Of a stretch of DNA of 64,000 bases, positions 41,210 through 51,884 are shown piece after piece (positions within the stretch are counted from its first letter, which is position 1; every line of letters begins with the position of its first letter). This stretch comes from Actinomycetes bacterium (lineage in GTDB: Bacteria > Actinomycetota > Actinomycetes > Mycobacteriales > Mycobacteriaceae), in assembly GCA_023404955.1 (NCBI GenBank), contig JAEXZY010000008.1:69084-133083 (forward strand). Direction: 5' to 3'. The notes under the pieces are model-generated. The model did not search any database, had not been told where the DNA came from, and was given only the letters and a program-made list of their open reading frames with translations. The position numbers and the translations under genes were made by a program.

Positions 41210-43234
41210 ATGACTGTCACCGGCTCCGCCGCGCCCGAGCGGGTGCAGCGCGCCTCGGTGTGGCCGGTGCTCTACGGCGTCGCGCTGCTGGCCGGTCTGA
41301 CCGCGGCGGCGCTGTCGGCGTTGTCGCTGGCCGAGTCGCTGACGGCGACCGGCCTGCCCGATCCGGGTCCGGTGACCACCTATGGGTTGCCATTCGTCAA
41401 AGCCGCCGGCGAGATCGCCGCGGTGATCGCGACCGGGTCGTTCCTCTTCGCGGCGTTCCTGGTTCCACCCCAGCGCAGCGGGGTGCTCGACGTCGACGGG
41501 TATCGGGCGATGCGGGTCGGCACCGCGGCGGCGGGGTTCTGGACGGTGTGCGCGGTGCTGACGGTGCCGCTGACGGTGTCGGATATCAGCGGTCAGCCGT
41601 TGGCGACGCGGCTGAGTCCGGCCGACGTCTGGTCGGTCGCCGACCTGATCGACATCGCGGGTGCCTGGCGGTGGACCGCGTTGTTCGCCGCGATCGTGAC
41701 CGTGGTGAGCATCCCGGTGTTGCGCTGGTCGTGGACGCCGGTCCTGTTCGCCGGGTCGCTGGCGACGCTGCTCCCGCTGGCGCTGACCGGACATTCCTCC
41801 TCGGGCGGGGCGCACGACATCGCGACCAACAGCCTCCTGGTGCACCTCATCGCGGGCGCGGTGTGGGCCGGCGGACTGCTGGCTCTGCTGGTGCATGCGC
41901 TGCGCGGTGGCTCCGGTGCGCACGACCACCTGGCCGCGCGGCGCTTCTCGACGGTGGCGCTGTGGTGTTTCGTGGCGATGGCGCTCAGCGGTGTCATCAA
42001 CGCGCTGGTACGGGTGCGTCTCGAGGACCTGATCCACACCCGGTACGGCTGGCTGCTGCTCGCCAAGCTGACCGCGCTGGTGGCCTTGGGAATCCTCGGG
42101 TGGCAGCAGCGCCGCCGCGGGATCGCCGCGCTGGCCGCGGACCGCCCGACGCGCGGTGCACTGATCCGGCTGGCGCTTCTCGAAGCGGTGATCTTCGGAA
42201 TGACCTTCGGGGTGGCCGTCGCGCTCGGGCGCACTCCTCCGCCACCACCGCTGGAGACGAATCTGTCCATCCCGGCGGTCGAGATCGGCTACGACCTGGC
42301 GGGCCCACCGACGGTGGCCCGACTGCTCTTCGACTGGCGGTTCGACCTCGTCTTCGGTACCGCCGCGCTGGTGTTCGCCGCGGTGTACCTGCTCGGGGTG
42401 CGCAGACTGCGCCGGCGGGGCGACGCGTGGCCGGCGGGCCGCGTGGTGGCCTGGCTGCTGGGCTGCCTGCTGCTGTTGTTCACGACGTCGTCGGGTCTCG
42501 GCCGCTACATGCCGGCCATGTTCAGCATCCACATGATCGCGCACATGCTGCTGTCCATGCTGGTGCCGATCCTGCTCGTGCTCGGCGCTCCGGTCACGCT
42601 CGCGCTGCGCGCGTTGCCGACCGCCGGGCGGGACGCTCCGCCGGGACTGCGGGAGTGGCTGCTCGCGGCGCTGCATTCGCGGGTGTCCCGGCTGCTGACC
42701 AACCCGTTCGTGGCAACCGCGCTGTTCATAGTCGGGTTCTACGGCCTGTACTTCGGCGGCATCTTCGACGCCGTGGTCGGCAGCCACGCCGCGCACCTGG
42801 CGATGAACGTGCACTTCCTGCTCAGCGGTTACCTGTTCTACTGGGTCGTGATCGGCGTCGACCCGACACCGCGGCCGCTGCCCCCGATCGCCAAGCTCGC
42901 GATGGTGTTCGCCTCGCTTCCGCTGCACGCGTTCTTCGGGGTGGTGCTGATGGGCACCAACACCGCGATCGGCGGCGACTTCTATCGCTCCCTGGCCTTG
43001 CCGTGGCACACCGATCTGCTCGCCGATCAGCGTCTGGGTGGGGCCATCGCGTGGGCGGCCGGCGAGGTGCCGCTGGTAGTCGTATTGATTGCGCTGTTCG
43101 TGCAGTGGCGTCGCAGCGACGACAGGACCGCACGCCGGCTCGACCGCGCCGCCGACCGGGACGACGACGCGGACCTGGCCGCCTACAACGCGATGCTCGC
43201 CGAGTTGGCGCGCCGTGACCGCGCCGACAGCTGA
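41210..43234 (+). CDS. CopD/CtaG-domain membrane protein (cytochrome oxidase assembly/copper, Rv0102-like)
   Basis: A 674-residue polytopic membrane protein. The N-terminal half carries a CopD-type copper-resistance domain (segments between about 45 and 330, with the H-L-I-A-G-A-V-W-A-G-G-L motif). The C-terminal half is a caa3-type CtaG domain (about 400-650) with conserved His in S-I-H-M-I-A-H-M-L-L-S-M and N-V-H-F-L-L-S-G-Y. These domains are linked to copper delivery to cytochrome oxidase. The start ATG 41210 follows plsB2 by 34 bp. The ctaJ gene is 11 kb away in the same direction, so there is only a loose respiratory theme. Confidence 0.88.
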   Translation: MTVTGSAAPERVQRASVWPVLYGVALLAGLTAAALSALSLAESLTATGLPDPGPVTTYGLPFVKAAGEIAAVIATGSFLFAAFLVPPQRSGVLDVDGYRAMRVGTAAAGFWTVCAVLTVPLTVSDISGQPLATRLSPADVWSVADLIDIAGAWRWTALFAAIVTVVSIPVLRWSWTPVLFAGSLATLLPLALTGHSSSGGAHDIATNSLLVHLIAGAVWAGGLLALLVHALRGGSGAHDHLAARRFSTVALWCFVAMALSGVINALVRVRLEDLIHTRYGWLLLAKLTALVALGILGWQQRRRGIAALAADRPTRGALIRLALLEAVIFGMTFGVAVALGRTPPPPPLETNLSIPAVEIGYDLAGPPTVARLLFDWRFDLVFGTAALVFAAVYLLGVRRLRRRGDAWPAGRVVAWLLGCLLLLFTTSSGLGRYMPAMFSIHMIAHMLLSMLVPILLVLGAPVTLALRALPTAGRDAPPGLREWLLAALHSRVSRLLTNPFVATALFIVGFYGLYFGGIFDAVVGSHAAHLAMNVHFLLSGYLFYWVVIGVDPTPRPLPPIAKLAMVFASLPLHAFFGVVLMGTNTAIGGDFYRSLALPWHTDLLADQRLGGAIAWAAGEVPLVVVLIALFVQWRRSDDRTARRLDRAADRDDDADLAAYNAMLAELARRDRADS

Positions 43235-43397
43235 CCCTCTGATCGGGGTTGTCCCCAGAGCCTGATTCATCCACAGGTTCTCTGTGCCCTGAGCCCTCGC
43301 GCTGCCGTGCTGTCGGTGCCGTGACGGTCAATGGCGGTGTCATCGACGGCGCGGGCGCCGTGCCCGTGCCGCAGCCACAGGAGAAAAGAGAACCGTC

Positions 43398-43895
43398 ATG
43401 TTCGAGACACCGATCACCGTCGTCGGCACCATCGTCACCAGCCCCGAGCGTCGCTGGGTCGGCGACCAGGAGCTGTTCAAGTTCCGCGTCGCGAGCAACT
43501 CGCGCCGGCGCACCGCCGACGGCAGCTGGGAGCCGGGCAACTCGCTCTACGCGACGGTCAACTGCTGGGGACGCCTGGTCACCGGGGTCGGTGCGGGCCT
43601 CGGGAAGGGAGACGCGGTCATCGTTGTTGGCAACGTGTACACCAGCGAATACGAAGACCGTGACGGCAACCGCCGTTCTTCGCTGGAGATCAGGGCCACC
43701 TCGGTAGGACCGGACCTGGCGCGGTGCATCGCCCGCATCGACAAGCGCCGGCATTCCGAGCAACCCGCCGAGCCGGGCCCTGAGAACAGTTCAGACACCG
43801 ACACCGCGATCACGGAGTCGTCGACGGGGTCGTCCACCGATCCGGGCGCCGACGAGCGCAGCGGCGAGGATGAAGCACTGGCGCTCAGCGCATAG
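43398..43895 (+). CDS. ssbB: Second single-stranded DNA-binding protein (SsbB-like)
   Basis: A 165-residue SSB paralogue. The OB fold (about 1-112) has the usual E-T-P-I-T-V-V-G-T-I-V start, R-V-A-S-N-S-R-R-R and W-G-R-L. The tail (about 115-165) is Ser/Asp/Glu-rich and ends D-E-A-L-A-L-S-A rather than the D-D-x-P-F tip that recruits replication proteins in the housekeeping SSB. In M. smegmatis the second SSB is linked to stress and recombination (family knowledge). It matches Rv2478c. The start is ATG 43398, with an AGGAGAAAAGAG region upstream. Confidence 0.88.
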   Translation: MFETPITVVGTIVTSPERRWVGDQELFKFRVASNSRRRTADGSWEPGNSLYATVNCWGRLVTGVGAGLGKGDAVIVVGNVYTSEYEDRDGNRRSSLEIRATSVGPDLARCIARIDKRRHSEQPAEPGPENSSDTDTAITESSTGSSTDPGADERSGEDEALALSA

Positions 43896-43989
43896 GCCCG
43901 ACGCCGCCACCCCCGGCATCACGGCCACGCCTAGGATGGGCCCGGACTCTCGCAGATCGCGAAGACCTGAGAAAGGCGATATCAGAGGC

Positions 43990-45663
<1,674 letters not shown>

Positions 45664-45686
45664 AAACCTCGGTCACGGAGACTGAA

Positions 45687-45736
45687 AACAACGAAATGGT
45701 TGCCGGATGATGACATCCGGCGACCATTTCGTCGTT
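45687..45736. terminator. Very long hairpin between ettA and gdh
   Basis: Two 23-nt arms pair with one G-U wobble and one mismatch around a 4-nt loop (ATGA). There is no T-run. Position 24 bp after the ettA stop suggests a terminator or an RNA-processing structure. The length of the stem is unusual. Confidence 0.65.
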
Positions 45737-45880
45737 CAGGTGGGGCTGAACGTGTGGGACTGCGACCAAAGGTCACGCGAGGGGGATAGGGTCGCTCGTG
45801 TGGTTGCTGCGCCAGGCAACGAGTACGACCGAGAAGTCCCCGAGTAGTCCCCAAGAAGTCTCAGTGAGGAGCCTTCGCCC

Positions 45881-48800
45881 ATGACGGTGAACCCCGGAAC
45901 GACCGAACAGTGGCATCTGGATCGGGATGCCCTGGCGCGGCTGTCCGACGCCTACGCCGAGACCCATCACGGCCCCTTCGGTGACGCGCCGACCGCGGAT
46001 ACCGCGGTCACCGCTCCGATCGCGCGGCCCACCACCACGGCGGTGTCCCCGGAGCTGATCACCGCCCACGCCAAGCTCGGTCATCGCCGCGCACCGGGAG
46101 AGACCGTCGTCGCGGTGTACCCGGCCGACGACCCGGCCGGTTTCGGTCCGGCCATCCAGATCGTGACCGACCACAGCGCGATGCTGATGGACTCGGTGAC
46201 GGTCTTACTGCACCGGCTCGGCGTGGCCTATGTCGGCGTGATGAACCCGGTGCTGCGGGTCAGCCGCAACAGCGACGGCGAGCTCTTGGCGCTTGCGCCG
46301 GCGGGAGATCCCGATACGGCGGTCGACGGAACGCACGAGATGTGGGTGCACATCCGGCTGGCCGCCTCCGCCGATGCCGATGCCGTCGCACGGGTCACCG
46401 AGCTGCTGCCCTCGGTACTGGCCGACGCGCGTGAGGTGGCCGCCGATTCGGCGGCGTTGAACGCGACGTTGATCGGTCTGGCCAATGCGCTGGACTCCGA
46501 CCATGCCGGGCATTTCCTGGGCCCGGACCGCCGGGATGTGGCTGCCCTGCTGCACTGGCTCGGTGACGGTCACTTCGTCCTGCTCGGCTATCAACGTTGC
46601 GCGGTGCAGCACGGTGCGGCAACCGTCGATCCGGCCAGTCGCCTCGGGGTGCTCAAACTGCGCACCGATGTGCTGCCCCAGCTCACCGACACCGACGACC
46701 TGCTGGTGCTCGCCCAGGCCACCATGCCCAGTTTCGTCCGGTACGGCGCCTATCCCTACATCGTGGTGGTCCGTGAGAACCCGGCGGGATCTTCGTCCAG
46801 TCAGGCCATCGAGCACCGATTCGTCGGCCTGTTCACCATCGCCGCCATGAACGCCAATGTGCTGGAGATCCCGCTGATCTCTCGGCGGGTCGATGAGGTG
46901 CTGGCGCAGTCGCATTCGGATCCCAGCCATCCCGGCCAACTGATGCTCGATGTCATCCAGACGATCCCGCGTTCCGAGCTCTTCGCGCTGCACACCCCGG
47001 ACCTGATGGAGATGGCGCGGGCCGTGGTCGATCTCGGGTCGTTGCGGCGCACTCTGCTGTTCCTGCGCGCCGACCAGCTCGGGCATTTCGTCTCGGCGTT
47101 GGTGTACCTGCCGCGCGATCGCTACACCACCGCGGTGCGGCTGGCGATGCAGGACATCCTGGTGCGTGAACTCGGTGGCGCGAGCATCGATTACGCAGCG
47201 CGGGTCAGCGAATCACCATGGGCGCTGGTGCACTTCACCGTCAAGATGCCCGACGGTGCGCAACGCTCCGATATCGACACCTCGGCGGAGAACGAGGACC
47301 GGATCCAGCAACTGCTGACCGAGGCGGCGCGCACCTGGGCGGACCGGCTGATCGGATCGGTCAAGTCGGGCTCCCTGAGTCAGGGGTCGGCGGAGCATTA
47401 CGCGAACGCCTTCCCCGAGGTGTACAAGCAGGCGTTCACACCGCAGGAAGCCATCGATGACATCGCGATCATCGATGAACTGCAGGACAATTCGGTCAAG
47501 CTGGTGTTCCGCGACGGCGGTCAGGACCGCGTCGACTGGCTGACCTGGTATCTGGGCGGGCGTTCGGCGTCACTGTCGGAGCTGTTGCCGATGCTGCAGT
47601 GCATGGGCGTGGTGGTGCTCGAGGAACGCCCCTTCATGGTCACCCGCCCGGACGGGTTGCCGGTATGGATCTACCAGTTCCGGGTGTCCCCACATCAGTC
47701 GATCCCGTCGACTCCCGACTCGCAGATCGAGGATGTGGCGCGCCGGTTCGCCGACACCGTCACCGCGATCTGGCACGGCCGCGCCGAAATCGACCACTTC
47801 AACGAACTCGTGCTGCGCGCGGGGCTGACCTGGCAACAGGTCACCATTCTGCGCGGCTACGCGAAATACCTTCGGCAGGCCGGTTTCCCGTACAGCCAGT
47901 CCTTCGTCGAAGGAGTGCTCAACGGGAACCCCAGCACCGCGCGGTCGCTGGTGGAACTGTTCGAGGCGCTTTTCACCCCGGAAGCCGATCTCGCCGAATC
48001 CGGCCGGACGCTGGATGCGCAGGCCGCCGCGGCTGCCGTCGCGGCGGATATCGACGCGTTGGTCAGCCTGGACACCGATCGGGTGCTGCGGGCCTTCGCC
48101 AGCCTGGTGCAGGCCACCCTGCGTACCAACTATTTCGTCGGCTCACCGGACTCGGCGCGGGCCCAGGACGTGCTGTCGTTCAAGCTAAACCCCGGTCTTA
48201 TCGACGAATTACCGCTGCCCCGACCCAAATTCGAGATCTTCGTCTACTCGCCGCGCGTCGAGGGAGTGCACCTGCGGTTCGGCTTCGTCGCCCGCGGCGG
48301 GTTGCGCTGGTCGGACCGCCGCGAGGACTTCCGCACCGAGATCCTCGGTCTGGTCAAGGCGCAGGCGGTCAAGAACGCCGTCATCGTGCCGGTCGGCGCC
48401 AAGGGCGGGTTCGTGGTCAAGTCGCCGCCGGTGCCCACCGGTGACGCGGCCGTCGACCGTGACGCCACCCGCGCCGAGGGCGTGGCCTGCTACCGGTTGT
48501 TCATCTCGGGGCTGCTCGACCTGACCGACAATGTCGACAAGTCCACCGGCGAGGTGGTCACCCCTGCCGGGGTGGTGCGCCGCGACGGTGACGACGCCTA
48601 TCTGGTGGTCGCCGCGGACAAGGGCACCGCGACCTTCTCCGATATCGCCAACGACGTCGCGAAGTCCTACGGCTTCTGGCTCGGTGACGCGTTCGCCTCC
48701 GGTGGTTCGGTCGGCTACGACCATAAGGCGATGGGGATCACCGCCAGGGGTGCCTGGGAATCGGTGAAGCGGCACTTCCGTGAGATCGGGGTGGACACCC

Positions 48801-50740
48801 AGTCCCAGGACTTCAGCGTCGTCGGTGTCGGCGATATGAGCGGTGACGTCTTCGGCAACGGCATGTTGTTGTCCAAGCACATTCGGCTCGTCGCGGCCTT
48901 CGACCACCGGGACATCTTCCTCGACCCCGATCCCGACCCGGCGGCCTCATGGGCCGAGCGCGAGCGGATGTTCGCGCTCCCGCGGTCCAGCTGGGCCGAC
49001 TACGACACCAGCCTGATCAGCGAGGGCGGCGGGGTGTTCAGCCGCGCGCAGAAGTCGATCCCGATCAGCGCGCAGGTGCGAGAGGTGCTCGGCCTACCCG
49101 ATGGCGTGGAGGAGATGACCCCGCCCGCCCTGATGAAGGCCATCCTGCTCGCGCCGGTGGACCTGTTCTGGAACGGTGGCATCGGCACCTACATCAAGGC
49201 CGAATCCGAATCCGATGCCGATGTGGGCGACCGCGCCAACGACGCCGTGCGCGTCAACGGAAATCAGTTGCGCGTTAAGGTCGTCGGGGAGGGTGGCAAC
49301 CTCGGTGTGACACAGCGCGGTCGTATCGAATTCGATCTGGCCGGCGGCCGGATCAACACCGACGCGATGGACAACTCGGCCGGGGTGGACTGCTCCGATC
49401 ACGAGGTCAACATCAAGATCCTGGTCGACTCGCTGGTCACCACCGGCAAGGTCAGCGCCGATGAGCGCACCGAGCTGCTGATGTCGATGACCGACGAGGT
49501 CGGCCGACTCGTGTTGGCCGACAACATCGACCAGAACGACCTGATGGGCACCAGCCGGGCGAACGCGGCCAGCCTGCTGGCCGTGCACGCCCGCCAGATC
49601 CGCGAGTTCGTCACCGAGCGCGGGCTCAACCGCGAGTTGGAGGCGCTGCCATCGGAGAAGGAGATCCTGCGCCGACGCGAGATCGGGATCGGGCTGACCT
49701 CGCCAGAGTTGGCGACCCTGATGGCGCACGTCAAACTGACGCTCAAGGACGAGGTGCTGCGTACCGACCTGCCCGACCAAGAAGTGTTCGCGGCGCGGAT
49801 ACCGCAGTACTTCCCCGTCGAGCTGCGTGACCGGTTCGTCGGGGAGATCCGCTCGCATCAACTGCGCCGCGAGATCGTGACCACCATGCTGGTCAACGAT
49901 CTGGTGGACACCAGCGGCATCACCTACGCCTACCGGATGACCGAGGACACCGGCGTCGGACCGGTCGACGCGGTGCGCGCCTATGCCGCCACGGATGCCA
50001 TCTTCAAGGTCGGCGAGGTGTGGCGGGATATCAAGGAGGCCGGGATCGGCGGACTGCCCACCGCGGTCACCGACCGGATGACCCTGGATCTGCGCAGGCT
50101 CATCGACCGGGCGGGACGCTGGCTGGTCAACTACCGCCCACAACCGCTGGCCGTGGGCGCGGAGATCAATCGTTTCGCCGAGCAGGTGGCCACGCTGACC
50201 CCCCTGATGCCGCAGTGGCTGCGCGGTGACGACAAGGCGATCGTGGCAAAGGAATCCGGTGAGTTCGAGGCCCAAGGGGTGTCCAAGGAGTTGGCCTACA
50301 CGGTGGCCAACGGTCTGTACCGGTACAGCCTGCTCGACGTCATCGACATCGCCGATATCGCCGACCGGGACGCCGTGGAGGTGGCCGACACCTACTTCGC
50401 GTTGATGGATCACCTGGGTATCGACGGACTGCTGACCGCGATCTCGGGCCTGGAACGCGATGACCGCTGGCATTCGTTGGCGCGACTGGCGATCCGCGAC
50501 GATATCTACGGCTCGCTGCGGGCGTTGTGCTTCGATGTGCTCGCGGTCGGTGAACCGGATGAGACCGGTGAGCAGAAGATCGAGGAGTGGGAGTTCACCA
50601 ACAGCTCCCGGGTGGATCGCGCGCAGCGCACGCTCGACGAGATCCAGTCCGAGGGGCAGCGTGACCTTGCCACGCTCTCGGTGGCGGCCCGCCAGATTCG
50701 TAGCATGACAAGGACTTCGGGAACGGGGACAAGTGGCTGA
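45881..50740 (+). CDS. gdh: NAD-dependent glutamate dehydrogenase, 180-kDa class
   Basis: A 1619-residue enzyme that oxidises glutamate to 2-oxoglutarate and ammonia. A long regulatory N-terminus (about 1-750, ACT-like modules) precedes the dehydrogenase core: R-G-G-L-R-W-S-D-R-R-E-D-F (about 803-815), V-P-V-G-A-K-G-G-F with the catalytic Lys, and V-V-G-E-G-G-N-L-G in the NAD domain. A C-terminal helical region of about 450 residues follows. Length agrees with Rv2476c (1624 aa). ATG 45881 follows GTGAGGAG; TAGGGT at 45787-45792 is a possible -10. In mycobacteria the enzyme is controlled by GarA (family knowledge). The downstream hotdog gene overlaps its end. Confidence 0.96.
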   Translation: MTVNPGTTEQWHLDRDALARLSDAYAETHHGPFGDAPTADTAVTAPIARPTTTAVSPELITAHAKLGHRRAPGETVVAVYPADDPAGFGPAIQIVTDHSAMLMDSVTVLLHRLGVAYVGVMNPVLRVSRNSDGELLALAPAGDPDTAVDGTHEMWVHIRLAASADADAVARVTELLPSVLADAREVAADSAALNATLIGLANALDSDHAGHFLGPDRRDVAALLHWLGDGHFVLLGYQRCAVQHGAATVDPASRLGVLKLRTDVLPQLTDTDDLLVLAQATMPSFVRYGAYPYIVVVRENPAGSSSSQAIEHRFVGLFTIAAMNANVLEIPLISRRVDEVLAQSHSDPSHPGQLMLDVIQTIPRSELFALHTPDLMEMARAVVDLGSLRRTLLFLRADQLGHFVSALVYLPRDRYTTAVRLAMQDILVRELGGASIDYAARVSESPWALVHFTVKMPDGAQRSDIDTSAENEDRIQQLLTEAARTWADRLIGSVKSGSLSQGSAEHYANAFPEVYKQAFTPQEAIDDIAIIDELQDNSVKLVFRDGGQDRVDWLTWYLGGRSASLSELLPMLQCMGVVVLEERPFMVTRPDGLPVWIYQFRVSPHQSIPSTPDSQIEDVARRFADTVTAIWHGRAEIDHFNELVLRAGLTWQQVTILRGYAKYLRQAGFPYSQSFVEGVLNGNPSTARSLVELFEALFTPEADLAESGRTLDAQAAAAAVAADIDALVSLDTDRVLRAFASLVQATLRTNYFVGSPDSARAQDVLSFKLNPGLIDELPLPRPKFEIFVYSPRVEGVHLRFGFVARGGLRWSDRREDFRTEILGLVKAQAVKNAVIVPVGAKGGFVVKSPPVPTGDAAVDRDATRAEGVACYRLFISGLLDLTDNVDKSTGEVVTPAGVVRRDGDDAYLVVAADKGTATFSDIANDVAKSYGFWLGDAFASGGSVGYDHKAMGITARGAWESVKRHFREIGVDTQSQDFSVVGVGDMSGDVFGNGMLLSKHIRLVAAFDHRDIFLDPDPDPAASWAERERMFALPRSSWADYDTSLISEGGGVFSRAQKSIPISAQVREVLGLPDGVEEMTPPALMKAILLAPVDLFWNGGIGTYIKAESESDADVGDRANDAVRVNGNQLRVKVVGEGGNLGVTQRGRIEFDLAGGRINTDAMDNSAGVDCSDHEVNIKILVDSLVTTGKVSADERTELLMSMTDEVGRLVLADNIDQNDLMGTSRANAASLLAVHARQIREFVTERGLNRELEALPSEKEILRRREIGIGLTSPELATLMAHVKLTLKDEVLRTDLPDQEVFAARIPQYFPVELRDRFVGEIRSHQLRREIVTTMLVNDLVDTSGITYAYRMTEDTGVGPVDAVRAYAATDAIFKVGEVWRDIKEAGIGGLPTAVTDRMTLDLRRLIDRAGRWLVNYRPQPLAVGAEINRFAEQVATLTPLMPQWLRGDDKAIVAKESGEFEAQGVSKELAYTVANGLYRYSLLDVIDIADIADRDAVEVADTYFALMDHLGIDGLLTAISGLERDDRWHSLARLAIRDDIYGSLRALCFDVLAVGEPDETGEQKIEEWEFTNSSRVDRAQRTLDEIQSEGQRDLATLSVAARQIRSMTRTSGTGTSG

Positions 50741-51146
50741 ACGTTTCGTCACGCCGGTGGCTGTGCGATGGTCGGACATCGACATGTATCAGCACGTCAA
50801 TCACGCCACCATGGTCACGCTGCTGGAAGAGGCACGGGTGCCCTTCCTGCACGAGCCGTTCGTCAACGACATCGACACCATCGGCCTGTTGATCGCCGAG
50901 GTCAACGTCAAGTACAAGGGCCAGGTACGCCTGATGGATTCGCCGCTGCAGGTGACCATCTGGGTGGACCGGCTGCGCACGGTCGACTTCACCCTGGGCT
51001 ATGAGGTGCGCTCCGCGGGCGCCGGTCCGGACTCCAAACCGGCCGTCATCGCCGAGACACAGCTGGTGGCGTTCAACATCGCCGAACAGAAGTTGGTGCG
51101 GTTGCTGCCGCACCACCGTGAGTACCTGGAGCGGTACCGCCGATGA
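50733..51146 (+). CDS. Hotdog-fold acyl-CoA thioesterase (Rv2475c-like)
   Basis: A 137-residue 4-hydroxybenzoyl-CoA-thioesterase-type protein. The motif W-S-D-I-D-M-Y-Q-H-V-N-H-A (about 13-25), with the catalytic Asp in D-x-D, is diagnostic of the YbgC/FcbC group. It would hydrolyse a small acyl-CoA in the cytosol. GTG 50733 lies inside the last codons of gdh (8-bp overlap), so it is translated from the gdh mRNA. The following gene starts 28 bp later. Confidence 0.88.
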   Translation: MAERFVTPVAVRWSDIDMYQHVNHATMVTLLEEARVPFLHEPFVNDIDTIGLLIAEVNVKYKGQVRLMDSPLQVTIWVDRLRTVDFTLGYEVRSAGAGPDSKPAVIAETQLVAFNIAEQKLVRLLPHHREYLERYRR

Positions 51147-51174
51147 GCGCTTGCGCGAAGAGGAAATGGCAGCG

Positions 51175-51837
51175 ATGAGCGCACCCGAGCGCGGCCTCTG
51201 GCTCGACAATGCTTCGCACCGCGATGATCTCGCGACATTCGTCGACCGTGCGTTGCGCCTCGACGACGCGGCGGTGATCCGGTTCCGGGAACGCACCGGC
51301 ACCGGCAAGGTGGTGGCCTGGGTGTCGACGGGTTTCGATGTGCTGGCCTGCCGGGTGGTCGACGGCCGGGTGCGCCCGACCGATCTGTCCGCCGGTGCCG
51401 ACACGCTGTCGCGGACATTGCCCGCCATGGACGCAACGGGTTTCGTCGAACCGGGCTTCGCGATGGATTCGGCGTGGCGCGGTGTGCTGCCGCCGGACAC
51501 CGGATTCGCCCACTACGACGATGTGCCTGCCTGGGCCATTCTCGACCTCGCCGAACGGGGGACCGCGCTGGCCAAGGAGCACAGCAGCGCGCACGGCCCA
51601 CCCGCATCGTTACTGGACCAGGAGGTGCTGGCCGTCAGCGAGGGGGAGTCCAGTGTCGGCATCCCGATGCGCTGCGTATTCGCGCTGACGGCCATGGGGT
51701 TCCTGCCGCCCAACGCCGATGTGCTGGCCTCCGATGAGATCGTGCGGGTGCGTGCCCACCCGGCCTGGTTGCGCATCGATGCCCGGTTCGGCAGTGTCTA
51801 CCGGCGGCTCGGCGATCCGGCTCTGGTGCTGCGTTGA
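51175..51837 (+). CDS. Uncharacterised protein (Rv2474c-like)
   Basis: A 220-residue cytosolic protein with no signal peptide or membrane span. I recognise it only as the conserved third gene after gdh in mycobacteria (Rv2474c is of similar length). Conserved-looking blocks include V-V-A-W-V-S-T-G-F-D-V-L-A-C-R-V and the C-terminal R-V-R-A-H-P-A-W-L-R-I-D-A-R-F-G. ATG 51175 was chosen because AAGAGG lies at reasonable distance; ATG 51166 is too close to it. The stop codon lies inside the left arm of a long palindrome shared with the convergent aglA end. Confidence 0.8.
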   Translation: MSAPERGLWLDNASHRDDLATFVDRALRLDDAAVIRFRERTGTGKVVAWVSTGFDVLACRVVDGRVRPTDLSAGADTLSRTLPAMDATGFVEPGFAMDSAWRGVLPPDTGFAHYDDVPAWAILDLAERGTALAKEHSSAHGPPASLLDQEVLAVSEGESSVGIPMRCVFALTAMGFLPPNADVLASDEIVRVRAHPAWLRIDARFGSVYRRLGDPALVLR

Positions 51838-51884
51838 TTTCGGCGCGCTGACGCTCGCTCACCGATCGCGAGCGCGCCGAAATC
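51836..51884. terminator. Palindromic bidirectional terminator overlapping both stop codons
   Basis: Arms GATTTCGGCGCGCT (51836-51849) and its exact complement (51871-51884) include the last bases of the stop codons of the two convergent genes. The 21-nt interior adds a TCGC/GCGA pair. It probably ends transcription both ways. I recall similar elements recurring between mycobacterial genes, so it may be a dispersed repeat. Confidence 0.75.

Noticed and set aside
41195..43270. 691-codon minus-strand frame across the CopD/CtaG gene
   Set aside because: Arg/Gln/His-rich antisense shadow; the plus-strand frame has clear membrane domains.
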